Assembly (NCBI RefSeq): GCF_022385335.1
Contig: NZ_CP092431.1
Coordinates: forward strand, 7,564,001 to 7,628,000
Origin: Streptomyces deccanensis
Lineage (GTDB): Bacteria; Actinomycetota; Actinomycetes; Streptomycetales; Streptomycetaceae
DNA: 64,000 nt
Direction of reading: 5' to 3'
Shown here: piece by piece, positions 43,948-52,178 of the stretch
Position numbering within the stretch: the stretch's first letter is position 1
How the letters are laid out: every line of letters begins with the position of its first letter
The notes under the pieces: generated by a model
Told to the model about the DNA's origin: nothing
The model's input: the letters and a program-made list of their open reading frames with translations, nothing else
The model's database searches: none
Program-made: the position numbers and the translations under genes

Positions 43948-45134
43948 TGGCCCTGCCCACCTGGGACCACCCGGAACCCCTGGCCCTCGGCTCCGCCCCC
44001 GTCCCCGAGTACGGCGTCGGTTCGCTCGCCGACCTTCTGCCCACCCTCGCGGCGGGCATGGGGGTCCCCGACACGACCGCTTCGATACCGGAACTGACAG
44101 CGGCCGACCGCGCCTGTGTGTTCCTGGTCGACGGCCTGGGCTGGGAGCAGCTGAAGGCACACCCCGACGAGGCGCCCTACCTGACGGCGCTGCTCGCGTC
44201 CTCGCGCGGCGGCACCGGCCGGCCCATCACCGCCGGGTACCCCGCCACCACCGCGACCTCCCTCGCCTCCGTCGGCACCGGCCTGCCGCCGGGCGCACAC
44301 GGACTGCCCGGCTACACGGTCCGCGATCCGCGGACCGGCGAGCTGATGAACCAGCTCCGCTGGCAGCCGTGGACGTCGCCGCAGGCGTGGCAGCCGTACC
44401 CCACGATCTTCCAGCTCGCCGACCGGGCGGGTGTGCACACCGCCCAGGTCACCTCTCCGGCCTTCCAGAACACGCCCCTCACCCAGATCGCGCTGAGCGG
44501 CGGCACCTTCCACGGCCGCCTCTCCGGCGAGGACCGCATGGACCTGGCCGCCGAGCAACTGGCCGCCGGGGACCGAGCGTTGATCTACACCTACTACTCC
44601 GAGCTGGACGGAGCGGGACACCGTTTCGGGGTCGACTCCGACGCCTGGCGCGGCCAGCTCATGCACGTCGACCGGCTGGTCCAGCGCCTGGCCGAGCAAC
44701 TGCCGCCGCGCACCGCCCTGTACGTCACCGCCGACCACGGCATGATCGACATTCCGTTCGACGAGCAGCACCGCATCGACTTCGACGAGGACTGGGAGCT
44801 GCGCGCCGGGGTCGCCCTGCTGGGCGGCGAGGGCCGGGCCCGCCACGTGTACGCGGTGCCGGGCGCCGAGTCGGACGTCCTGACCTGCTGGCGCGAGGTG
44901 CTCGGCGAGCAGTTCTGGATCGCCTCGCGCGACGAGGCCGTCGCGGCGGGCTGGTTCGGCCCGCACATCGACGAACGCGTGTACGCGCGCATTGGGGACG
45001 TGGTCGCGGCGGCCCACGACGACGTCCTGATCGTCGCCTCCGAGCGGGAGCCCAAGGAGTCGGCGATGGTCGGCAACCACGGTTCGATGACCCCCGTCGA
45101 ACAGCTGGTCCCGCTCCTCGAAGTACGCTCCTGA
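43947..45134 (+). CDS. Alkaline-phosphatase-superfamily nucleotide pyrophosphatase/phosphodiesterase
   Basis: A 395-residue member of the type I phosphodiesterase/nucleotide pyrophosphatase group. Metal ligand D62 is in FLVDGLGWEQL. The nucleophile is probably T102 in YPATTATSLASVGTG. Later metal ligands are in EAD-like TADHGM and NHGSM near the end. There is no signal peptide, so it is cytoplasmic, unlike many family members. It is in an operon with DUF5998 (1-nt overlap). tdk starts 78 nt downstream on the same strand, and a link to nucleotide turnover is plausible but inferred. Confidence 0.88.
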   Translation: MALPTWDHPEPLALGSAPVPEYGVGSLADLLPTLAAGMGVPDTTASIPELTAADRACVFLVDGLGWEQLKAHPDEAPYLTALLASSRGGTGRPITAGYPATTATSLASVGTGLPPGAHGLPGYTVRDPRTGELMNQLRWQPWTSPQAWQPYPTIFQLADRAGVHTAQVTSPAFQNTPLTQIALSGGTFHGRLSGEDRMDLAAEQLAAGDRALIYTYYSELDGAGHRFGVDSDAWRGQLMHVDRLVQRLAEQLPPRTALYVTADHGMIDIPFDEQHRIDFDEDWELRAGVALLGGEGRARHVYAVPGAESDVLTCWREVLGEQFWIASRDEAVAAGWFGPHIDERVYARIGDVVAAAHDDVLIVASEREPKESAMVGNHGSMTPVEQLVPLLEVRS

Positions 45135-45212
45135 GGGGCCCCGCCGCCGCTCACCCGCCTCCCGCCGGACCCGCCGGTCTCGCCCTCCTCGCCGAAAGGT
45201 GCTCAACTCGAC

Positions 45213-45860
45213 ATGCCCGAGCTGGTGTTCTTCTCCGGAACCATGGACTGCGGGAAGTCCACGCTGGCCCTCCAGATAGAGCACAACCGCTCGGCGCGCG
45301 GCCTGCAGGGCATGATCTTCACGCGTGACGACCGCGCCGGCGAGGGCAAACTGTCGTCACGGCTCGGCCTGGTGACCGACGCGGTGGAGGTCGAGGACGG
45401 CCAGGACCTCTACGCCTACCTCGTCGACCACCTCTCCCAGGGCCGCCGCGCGGACTATGTGATCGCCGACGAGGCCCAGTTCCTCGCCCCGGGGCAGATC
45501 GACCAACTCGCCCGCGTCGTGGACGACCTGGGCCTGGACGTCTACGCCTTCGGCATCACGACCGACTTCCGCTCCAAGCTCTTCCCCGGCTCCCAACGCC
45601 TGGTCGAGCTGGCCGACCGCGTCGAGGTTCTCCAGGTCGAGGCCCTGTGCTGGTGCGGCGCCCGTGCCACCCACAACGCCCGCACCATAGGCGGTCAGAT
45701 GGTCGTGGAGGGCGCCCAGGTCGTCGTCGGCGACGTCAACCAGCCGGACGACATCGGCTACGAGGTCCTCTGCCGCCGTCACCACCGCCGCCGGATGACG
45801 GCGGCCACGGCCCACGCGGGCGCCCTCTCCCCGGACGTCCTGCCGGTAGAGACGGTCTGA
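45213..45860 (+). CDS. tdk: Thymidine kinase (type II)
   Basis: Phosphorylates thymidine with ATP in pyrimidine salvage, 215 residues. The P-loop is GTMDCGKST (residues 9-17). The DEAQFL motif (about residue 90) holds the catalytic glutamate. Zinc ligands are in ALCWCGARATHNAR and the final VLCRRHHR. The sequence between them (GGQMVVEGAQVVVGD) is the lasso loop. AAAGGTG precedes the ATG. It is convergent with a VOC protein, and the 85-bp gap is made of GATGCCG-like repeats. Confidence 0.96.
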   Translation: MPELVFFSGTMDCGKSTLALQIEHNRSARGLQGMIFTRDDRAGEGKLSSRLGLVTDAVEVEDGQDLYAYLVDHLSQGRRADYVIADEAQFLAPGQIDQLARVVDDLGLDVYAFGITTDFRSKLFPGSQRLVELADRVEVLQVEALCWCGARATHNARTIGGQMVVEGAQVVVGDVNQPDDIGYEVLCRRHHRRRMTAATAHAGALSPDVLPVETV

Positions 45861-45945
45861 CCTCGGCACAGGCCCCGACGCGGATGCCGAAGCCGATGCC
45901 GACGCCGGGCCCGATGCCGGTCCCGACGCGGTTCCGCGCACCGGT

Positions 45946-46773
45946 TCACTCGGCCGTGTGACCGCCTCCGCCGGCGGTCCGGTGTTCCGTGCGCACCACC
46001 GCGAACTTCGCGCCCTCCGGGTCGGCCAGGGTCGCGACCGGCCCGTGAGGGGTGTCATGGGCCGGTTCGAGGACGTGGCCGCCGAGTTCGATGACGCGGT
46101 TGGCGGCCTCGGCGGGGTCGGTCACCTCGAAGTAGGTCAGCCAGTGGGGGCCCCGGTCACGGGGGAGCGCGCCGCCGACGCCATGGATGCCGGCCACCGG
46201 GCGCCCCCCGACGCGCAGGGTGACGTAGTCGAGGTCGGCCGAGACCACCGGCTCCTCCTCGTAGCCGAACACCGTCTCGTAGAACTTGGCGACCAGTGAG
46301 CTGTCGACGGTGAGGAGTTCGTCCCAGGCGGGCGTGCCGGGGACGCCGGTGATGTCCGCGCCGAGGTGCTCCACCGCCTGCCAGATGCCGAAGACGGCGC
46401 CCGCGGGGTCGGAGGCGATCACCAGACGGCCCGCGTCACCGGCGTCCAACGGGCCCACGCCGACGGTGCCTCCGCAGTGCCGCACGGTCTCCGCGGTCCG
46501 GTCCGCGTCGGGCGAGGCGAAGTAGGGCGTCCAGGCGATGGGGAGATGACGGTCCGGCGGCAGCTGGCCGATCCCCGCCACCTGGCGCCCGTCGAGCAGT
46601 GCCCGCACATACGGGCCGAGCTGCTGGGGGCCGGGCTGGAACTCCCAGCCGAACAGGGCCCCGTAGAACTCCTGGGTCGTGGCCGTCCCGTGCACCATCA
46701 GGCTCACCCAGCAAGGTGTGCCCGGTGGATACACCGCGCCGTTCAGGCCGGTCGACCCCCGTGCCTCGGTCAT
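45946..46773 (-). CDS. VOC-superfamily protein with two glyoxalase-like domains
   Basis: A 275-residue protein with two tandem vicinal-oxygen-chelate repeats (about residues 18-130 and 148-265). Each begins with a segment such as PCWVSLMVHGTATTQEFYGALFGWEF or DELLTVDSSLVAKFYETVFGY and ends with DPxGAxF (DPAGAVFGIW, DPEGAKFAVV). Such proteins may be dioxygenases, glyoxalases or binding/resistance proteins; the class cannot be fixed from sequence. ATG 46773 follows GAGGAGAG on the minus strand. It is divergent from a sulfurtransferase. Confidence 0.85.
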   Translation of the reverse strand: MTEARGSTGLNGAVYPPGTPCWVSLMVHGTATTQEFYGALFGWEFQPGPQQLGPYVRALLDGRQVAGIGQLPPDRHLPIAWTPYFASPDADRTAETVRHCGGTVGVGPLDAGDAGRLVIASDPAGAVFGIWQAVEHLGADITGVPGTPAWDELLTVDSSLVAKFYETVFGYEEEPVVSADLDYVTLRVGGRPVAGIHGVGGALPRDRGPHWLTYFEVTDPAEAANRVIELGGHVLEPAHDTPHGPVATLADPEGAKFAVVRTEHRTAGGGGHTAE

Positions 46774-47094
46774 CGTCACTCTCTCCTCGGCCCCTCGCGG
46801 TGGCCGTGTCCGTCGCCCTCGGTACGCGTGTACCGCGTCCACGCGCGATCACGCCCCGTGCCGATGCTCGCACCACCCGTAGTGCCACCGGCCCGCGCCG
46901 CACCGCCGTACGACGCGTACGTACGCGAGGATGCCCGGCTCGCCGGTCCCGGCTGTCGTCCGCGCCGGTGCCGTGTGGTGTCCATCGGTTGTACGGCTCG
47001 TGCCCGACCCCGTACACCCGGTGATCGGCACCGCCCGGCGGGCAGAGTAGCCGGAGCCGGGCCGGGCGGCCACCCCGTGCGCGAGGATGGGGCC
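46774..47094. promoter_or_regulatory. Divergent promoter region with a 14-bp perfect palindrome
   Basis: About 320 bp between the VOC and sulfurtransferase genes. It holds CGCGTACGTACGCG (46914-46927), a perfect palindrome, roughly mid-way between the two starts. No gene is visible. GAGGAT ending 6 nt before the sulfurtransferase ATG may be its -10. Confidence 0.5.
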
Positions 47095-47922
47095 ATGAAC
47101 GTCATCATCTCGGCCTCCGACCTCGGACACGAACTGGCGGGAGACCGCCCGCCGGTGATCCTGGACGTCCGCTGGCAGTTGGGCGGCCCGAACCTGCGCC
47201 CCGAGTACGAGAAGGCCCACATCCCGGGGGCCGTCTTCGTCGACCTGGACGCCGAACTCGCCGGTCCGGCGGGTTCCGGCGGCCGCCATCCGCTGCCCGA
47301 CCTCGGTACCTTCGGCGCGGCGATGCGCGCGGCCGGCGTCTCGGCCGACCGGCCCGTCGTCGTGTACGACGGCGGGCTCAACTGGGCCGCCGCGCGCGCG
47401 TGGTGGCTGCTCCGCTGGGCCGGCCACCCCTCCGTGCGCGTCCTGGACGGTGGTCTGGCGGCCTGGACCGGCGCGCTGACGGCCGAGATCCCGGAGCCCG
47501 CCCCCGGCACCTTCGAGCCCGTCCCCGGCGCGCTGCCGCTGCTCGACGCGGACGGTGCCGCCGCGCTGGCCCGCACCGGACTGCTCCTGGACGCACGGGC
47601 CGCCGAACGCTACCGGGGCGACGTGGAACCCATCGACCCGGTCGGCGGGCACATCCCGGGCGCGGTGTCGGCCCCCACCACGGAGAACGTGGCCGAATCC
47701 GGCCGCTTCCGCACCGCCGCCGAACTGAGCGACCGCTTCGAGGGACTCGGCGTGACCGCCGACTCCGAGGTCGGCGTGTACTGCGGCTCCGGTGTCTCCG
47801 GCGCCCACCAGGTGCTGGCGCTGGCCGTGGCGGGCATCCCGGCGGCCCTGTACGTGGGCTCGTGGTCGGAGTGGTCCCGGGACGGCGAGCGCCCGGTGGC
47901 CACCGGGTCCGACCCCCAGTGA
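47095..47922 (+). CDS. Sulfurtransferase (two rhodanese domains)
   Basis: A 275-residue protein of the thiosulfate/3-mercaptopyruvate sulfurtransferase family. The N-terminal rhodanese domain is inactive, with YDGGLNWAA in place of the cysteine loop. The C-terminal domain has the persulfide cysteine C230 in YCGSGVSGAHQ; a CGSGVxA-type loop points to 3-mercaptopyruvate rather than thiosulfate. It moves sulfane sulfur to acceptors such as cyanide or thiols. The ATG lies 6 nt after GAGGAT, with no clear ribosome site. A strong terminator follows. Confidence 0.93.
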   Translation: MNVIISASDLGHELAGDRPPVILDVRWQLGGPNLRPEYEKAHIPGAVFVDLDAELAGPAGSGGRHPLPDLGTFGAAMRAAGVSADRPVVVYDGGLNWAAARAWWLLRWAGHPSVRVLDGGLAAWTGALTAEIPEPAPGTFEPVPGALPLLDADGAAALARTGLLLDARAAERYRGDVEPIDPVGGHIPGAVSAPTTENVAESGRFRTAAELSDRFEGLGVTADSEVGVYCGSGVSGAHQVLALAVAGIPAALYVGSWSEWSRDGERPVATGSDPQ

Positions 47923-47941
47923 CCCGGAGCTGACGGCACGC

Positions 47942-47975
47942 GCGGGGGCCCGCGTCTGAACGACGCGGGCCCCGC
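47942..47975. terminator. Terminator between sulfurtransferase and sepH
   Basis: GGGGCCCGCGTC (47945-47956) pairs perfectly with GACGCGGGCCCC (47962-47973) around a TGAAC loop. The stem extends by GC with one bulge. It probably serves both convergent genes. Confidence 0.85.
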
Positions 47976-48071
47976 ACACGTATGAATGACCGATCCTGCA
48001 CCCGAGAGAAACGGATCCGCCGGACGGAGTGGAACGAGTGACCGCTCCGATTCCCCACCGCCGTGGGGACG

Positions 48072-49106
48072 TTACTCCTGCTTCTTGCGTCTCGTCCCGA
48101 ACACGATCTCGTCCCAGCTCGGCACTGCCGCGCGCCGCCCCGGCCGGACGCCGTCCGCCTCGGCCTGGCGGTCGGTGGCGCCGATGAGCCGGTCGCGGTG
48201 GCCGTTGACCGACCGAGGCATGAGGACGTCCGCGTAGGCGGAACCGGCCGAGGCCGCGGGGGCCGCGGACTCCTCCTCCGCCACTTCCTCGACGGAGGAG
48301 GACTCCTCCTGCGGTTCGGCGGAGGGCAGTTCGGGCACCACCAGGTCGCCCCGGTAGCTGGGAACGGCCTCCAGGATGCTGGTGAGCGAGTCGCGCTCGC
48401 TCACCATGTCCTCGTCGGCCTCGGGCGGCGCGGGCAGGACGGGACGTTCCGCCTGGCGGTCCAGGGGGCGGTCACGGGGGAGCCGCGCGATCCTCGGCAC
48501 GAACGGGAAGCTCGGCTCGGGCGTCCCGAGGTCGTCGGACTCGCCGATCAGCGAGCGCGCCTCGTCGTCGACGGCCTGGACGAGCCGCCGGGGCGGGTCG
48601 TAGGTCCAGCTCGCCGAGTGCGGTTCACCCGCGACGCAGTACACCAACAGCACTTCCCAGGTGCCGTCGTCGCGGCGCCACGAGTCCCACTGGACGGTGT
48701 CCTTCTCGGCACCGCGCAGCAGCAGACGCTCCTGGACGGCCTCGCCGAGCTGGGGTCCCGCGGCGTTCTCGCCGGGGCGGCGGACCGGGGTCTTGCGCGC
48801 CCGCTCTGCCATGAAGGCCCGCTCGGCGAGGACGGGGCCCTCGAACCGGCGGACCCGGTCGACGGGGATGCCGGCGAGCTGCGCGACCTCCTCGGCCGTG
48901 GCACCCGCGCGTATCCGCGCCTGGATGTCACGGGGCCGGAGATGGCTCTCCACCTCGATCTCGATCTGGCCGAGGCGGGGACGGTCGCCGCGCACGGCGG
49001 CACGCAGCCGCTCGTCGATCGGCAGCGTGTACTCCGTGGAATCGGCAGCCTTCAGCACCAGCCGTGTGCCGTCATTGGAGACGGCCACGACACGCAGTTC
49101 GGGCAT
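48072..49106 (-). CDS. sepH: SepH, FtsZ-binding cell division protein
   Basis: An actinobacterial division protein that binds FtsZ and stimulates its assembly at septa, 344 residues. The N-terminal DUF3071 domain (about 1-170) contains the helix-turn-helix-like segment RPRDIQARIRAGATAEEVAQLAGIPVDRVRRFEGPVLAERAFMAE. A variable acidic linker (about 200-290) follows, then a short conserved C-terminal motif PSWDEIVFGTRRK. ATG 49106 has GGGAGGT upstream on the minus strand. The domain layout and the syntenic position match S. coelicolor SepH. Confidence 0.93.
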   Translation of the reverse strand: MPELRVVAVSNDGTRLVLKAADSTEYTLPIDERLRAAVRGDRPRLGQIEIEVESHLRPRDIQARIRAGATAEEVAQLAGIPVDRVRRFEGPVLAERAFMAERARKTPVRRPGENAAGPQLGEAVQERLLLRGAEKDTVQWDSWRRDDGTWEVLLVYCVAGEPHSASWTYDPPRRLVQAVDDEARSLIGESDDLGTPEPSFPFVPRIARLPRDRPLDRQAERPVLPAPPEADEDMVSERDSLTSILEAVPSYRGDLVVPELPSAEPQEESSSVEEVAEEESAAPAASAGSAYADVLMPRSVNGHRDRLIGATDRQAEADGVRPGRRAAVPSWDEIVFGTRRKKQE

Positions 49107-49507
49107 GGGGACCTCCCGGGTGGTGCCTGCCGACGTCACGTGCGTCGCTGCTTCCGCTAGTCGAGTGTGGCCTGCCCGGGTGCAGCCTGCCACAACCTTG
49201 CCGAGTTGCCCGGCGTGTCGGGCGTGAGCCCGAGGCCGCCGTTATGGCACGGTTATCAATTCGCAACGCTAAGTGACGAACCTCATCACCCTGTGCAACG
49301 ATCCCCCTCCCGGCGGTCCTCGAAGGCCCCGGACACCCTGGCGGGAGTCCGGACCCAGGGCTCGCAACAGTACTCCATTCGGGCCACTTGCGTGGATCGG
49401 CACGCCGCTCAACTTCTCATGTCGGACGTCGATCCGCTGCCGGAACAGACCTTTTCGTAACCCCGGGAGGGACGTGCTTCACATGATCGCCAGAACCGCC
49501 CGGCCGA
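49107..49507. other. Upstream region of sepH
   Basis: About 400 bp with no supported gene. Codon use in its open frames is poor and no motif stands out. It should contain the sepH promoter and the 3' end signals of the lactone oxidase gene. Confidence 0.5.
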
Positions 49508-50827
49508 CTACGCCCCGAGCACCCGGCGCAAGTAGTCGTTCTGGAAACGCCGTTCGGGATCGAGCCGGTCACGCAGCGCGGTGAACTCGCCGAAGCGCGG
49601 GTAGACCTTGGCGAAATAGTCCGTGTCCCGCGTGTGCACCTTGCCCCAGTGCGGCCGTCCCTCGTGCGCGGTGAAGATCCGCTCGGCAGCGGTGAAGTAC
49701 GCCTGATAGGGCGTGCCTTTGAACATGTGCACGGCGACATAGGCACTCTCGCGGCCGGAGGCGGTGGAGAGCGTGATGTCGTCGGCCGGCGCGGTGCGCA
49801 CCTCCACGGGGAAGCTGACGCGCAGGTTCGAACGGTCGACCATCGCCTTGAGTTCACGCAGCGTGTCCACCACGGCCTCGCGCGGAACGGCGAACTCCAT
49901 CTCCACGAACCGGACTCGGCGCGGAGAGGTGAAGACCTTGTAGGGGATGTCGGTGTAGGTCCGGGCGGACAGGGCGCGACTGGAGATCTGCGCGATCGTC
50001 GGGATGGTGGCGGGGACCGCCTGGCCCACCCAGTTGGCCACCTGGAAGACGCCGTTGGAGAGGAACTCGTCCTCGAACCAGCTGTTCAGCTGGGGGACCG
50101 GCTTCTCGGGGCCCGCGCTGCGGTTGTTGCGTTTGGTGTTGGTGTTGCCGGTGTGCGGGAACCAGTAGAACTCGAAGTGCTCGTTCTCGGCGTGCAGTTC
50201 GTCGAACTCGGCCAGCACCCTCTCGAACGGCATCGGTTCCTCGCGTGCCGTGAGCAGGAAGATCGGCTCCACGGCGAAGGTGATCGCGGTGACGATGCCG
50301 AGGGCGCCGATGCCGACGCGGGCGGCCGCGAAGACGTCGGGGTTCTCCGTCGCGGAACAGGTCAGCACCGAGCCGTCGGCGGTGACCAGTTCGAGCCCCC
50401 GGATCTGGGCGGCGATCGAGGCCGAGTCGCGGCCGGTGCCGTGGGTGCCGGTGCTGGTGGCGCCCGAGACCGTCTGCTCCATGATGTCGCCCATGTTGGT
50501 GAGCGAGAGCCCCTCGCGCGCGAGAGCCAGGTTGAGCCGCTTCAGCGGAGTGCCGGCGGCGACCGTGACGGTCATGGCCTCACGGTCGATCCTGCGTATG
50601 CCCGTCAGCAGTTGCGGGCGGATCAGCACGCCGTCGGTCGCGGCGGCCGCGGTGAAGGAGTGGCCCGTCCCGACGGCCTTCACCCGGAGGTCGTCCTCGG
50701 CCGCCTGCCGTACCGCCGCGGCCAGTTCCTCGACGGTGGCCGGGGTGACCTCCCGTACGGGGCGGGCGGTGACGTTCCCCGCCCAGTTACGCCACGTGCC
50801 GCTCTTGCCGATCACTGTGGTGCTCAT
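49508..50827 (-). CDS. FAD-linked D-arabinono-1,4-lactone oxidase family protein
   Basis: A 439-residue flavoprotein oxidase or dehydrogenase of the VAO/sugar-lactone class. The FAD-binding PCMH domain covers about residues 15-185, with GTGHSFTAAAATDG; the histidine of GHS is the usual covalent flavin site. SGATSTGTHGTG follows. The ALO C-terminal domain (about 200-438) ends in HWGKVHTRDTDYFAKVYPRFGEF and RFQNDYLRRVLG. It probably oxidises a sugar lactone or alditol; the exact substrate is unknown. ATG 50827 lies inside the end of the upstream MFS gene (41-nt overlap) with GGGGAGGG before it, so the two form an operon. Confidence 0.9.
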   Translation of the reverse strand: MSTTVIGKSGTWRNWAGNVTARPVREVTPATVEELAAAVRQAAEDDLRVKAVGTGHSFTAAAATDGVLIRPQLLTGIRRIDREAMTVTVAAGTPLKRLNLALAREGLSLTNMGDIMEQTVSGATSTGTHGTGRDSASIAAQIRGLELVTADGSVLTCSATENPDVFAAARVGIGALGIVTAITFAVEPIFLLTAREEPMPFERVLAEFDELHAENEHFEFYWFPHTGNTNTKRNNRSAGPEKPVPQLNSWFEDEFLSNGVFQVANWVGQAVPATIPTIAQISSRALSARTYTDIPYKVFTSPRRVRFVEMEFAVPREAVVDTLRELKAMVDRSNLRVSFPVEVRTAPADDITLSTASGRESAYVAVHMFKGTPYQAYFTAAERIFTAHEGRPHWGKVHTRDTDYFAKVYPRFGEFTALRDRLDPERRFQNDYLRRVLGA

Positions 50828-52028
50828 GGGGCCCTCCCCGCCTTGGAGCCGGCCTGCGCAGCCGGCGGTACCCGAGAAAACCGACCGCGACCGCGACGGC
50901 TCCGGAGGCCGCCGGAACCACGTACCCCGCCTTCGCCCCGGCCGCGTCGATCACCCAGCCGGAGACCGAGGACCCGAGCGCGACCCCGACCGCGAGCCCG
51001 GTGCCCACCCAGGTCATGCCCTCGGTCAGTTGCGTGCGTGGTACGTGCTCTTCGATGAGGGACATCGTCGTGATCATCGTGGGTGCGATGGACAGTCCCG
51101 CCACGAAGAGCGCCACGGCCAGAAACGGCAAGTTTCCGACCAGTAGGAGGGGGATCATACTCACGGCCATGCCGCACACGCCCAGCAGCCAACGACGTTC
51201 CGCCGCACCGGAGAAGCGCAGCAGCCCGAAGACGATGCCCGCGGCGCAGGAACCGGCCGCGTAGAGGGCCAGGACCACGCTCGCGGCGGCCTTGTGGCCC
51301 CGCTCCTCGGCGAAGGCCACGGTGACCACGTCGACCGCTCCGAAGATCGCTCCGGTGGCCACGAACGTCGCCACCAGGACCTGCAGCCCGGGCGAGCGCA
51401 GCGCCGAACGCCCCTTGACGTGACGCTCGCGCGGATGGGGCGCCGGTTCGGTGGCGCGCTGGGCCGTCAGCCAGAAGACCCCGGCCGCCAGGAAGCAGGC
51501 GGCGAGCAGCGGTCCGGCCTCCGGGAACCACGCCGTGGACAGCCCGATGGAGATGATCGGCCCGAAGATGAAGCACACCTCGTCGACGACGGACTCGAAG
51601 GAGTACGCGGTGTGCAGTTGCGGGGTGTCCCGGTAGAGCGCCGCCCAGCGCGCCCGCGTCATCGCCCCGAGGCTCGGCACACAGCCGATGCCGGCCGAGC
51701 AGAGGTACAGCACCCAGTCCGGCCCGCCGTAGTGCGCGGCGAGCAGGAGTCCCGTGGCGGCGGCCAGCGCCACGAGGGTCGCCGGGCGCAGCACCCGCCG
51801 CTGCCCGTACTGGTCCACCAGCCGCGAGATCTGCGGGCCGAGCACGGCGGCGGACAGCGCGATGGTCGCCGAGAGCGCTCCGGCCAGGCCGTACCGCCCG
51901 GTGAGCTGGGAGATCATCGTGACCACGCCGATGCCCATCATGGACAGCGGCATCCGGCCGAGGAGACCCGCGGCGGTGAAGCCCTTGGTGCCGGGCGCGG
52001 CGAACAGGGCGGTGTAGGGGCTGGGCAC
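50787..52028 (-). CDS. MFS transporter (12-TM type)
   Basis: A 413-residue permease with 12 hydrophobic helices and a central cytoplasmic loop (TEPAPHPRERHVKGRSALRSPG). The first loop has RLVDQYGQRRVL, a motif A variant. The GTG start at 52028 has GGAG upstream on the minus strand. The substrate is unknown. Coupling to the lactone oxidase by a 41-nt overlap suggests a shared role, perhaps sugar-acid transport, but this is inference. A sequence resembling an iron box lies 72 nt upstream, between this gene and the divergent ferrochelatase gene. Confidence 0.88.
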   Translation of the reverse strand: MPSPYTALFAAPGTKGFTAAGLLGRMPLSMMGIGVVTMISQLTGRYGLAGALSATIALSAAVLGPQISRLVDQYGQRRVLRPATLVALAAATGLLLAAHYGGPDWVLYLCSAGIGCVPSLGAMTRARWAALYRDTPQLHTAYSFESVVDEVCFIFGPIISIGLSTAWFPEAGPLLAACFLAAGVFWLTAQRATEPAPHPRERHVKGRSALRSPGLQVLVATFVATGAIFGAVDVVTVAFAEERGHKAAASVVLALYAAGSCAAGIVFGLLRFSGAAERRWLLGVCGMAVSMIPLLLVGNLPFLAVALFVAGLSIAPTMITTMSLIEEHVPRTQLTEGMTWVGTGLAVGVALGSSVSGWVIDAAGAKAGYVVPAASGAVAVAVGFLGYRRLRRPAPRRGGPHEHHSDRQERHVA

Positions 52029-52099
52029 GAGGGCTCCGGTCGTTCCGGGAAGCGGAGGGATGAGTTCCTCGTAAGGCGCGAACTCAGTCGATACAGCTT

Positions 52100-52118
52100 A
52101 CGGGTGAGGTAACCCTAA
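52100..52118. promoter_or_regulatory. Weak iron-box-like sequence between MFS and ferrochelatase genes
   Basis: The minus strand reads TTAGGGTTACCTCACCCGT, 12 of 19 matches to TTAGGTTAGGCTCACCTAA. The left half TTAGG and right half CTCACC are intact. It could link the MFS operon or the ferrochelatase to iron supply. Confidence 0.3.
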
Positions 52119-52165
52119 GTCATTCTCGGGGATGGGCCGAGATCCCGCCCGTCGGTGCCGGGTGG

Positions 52166-52171
52166 CAGGAT
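52166..52171 (+). promoter_or_regulatory. -10-like hexamer (CAGGAT) of the ferrochelatase gene
   Basis: CAGGAT is followed by 7 nt and the ATG, the same spacing as other leaderless promoters in this window. However, CGGAGAC in between could act as a weak ribosome site. Confidence 0.4.
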
Positions 52172-52178
52172 CGGAGAC

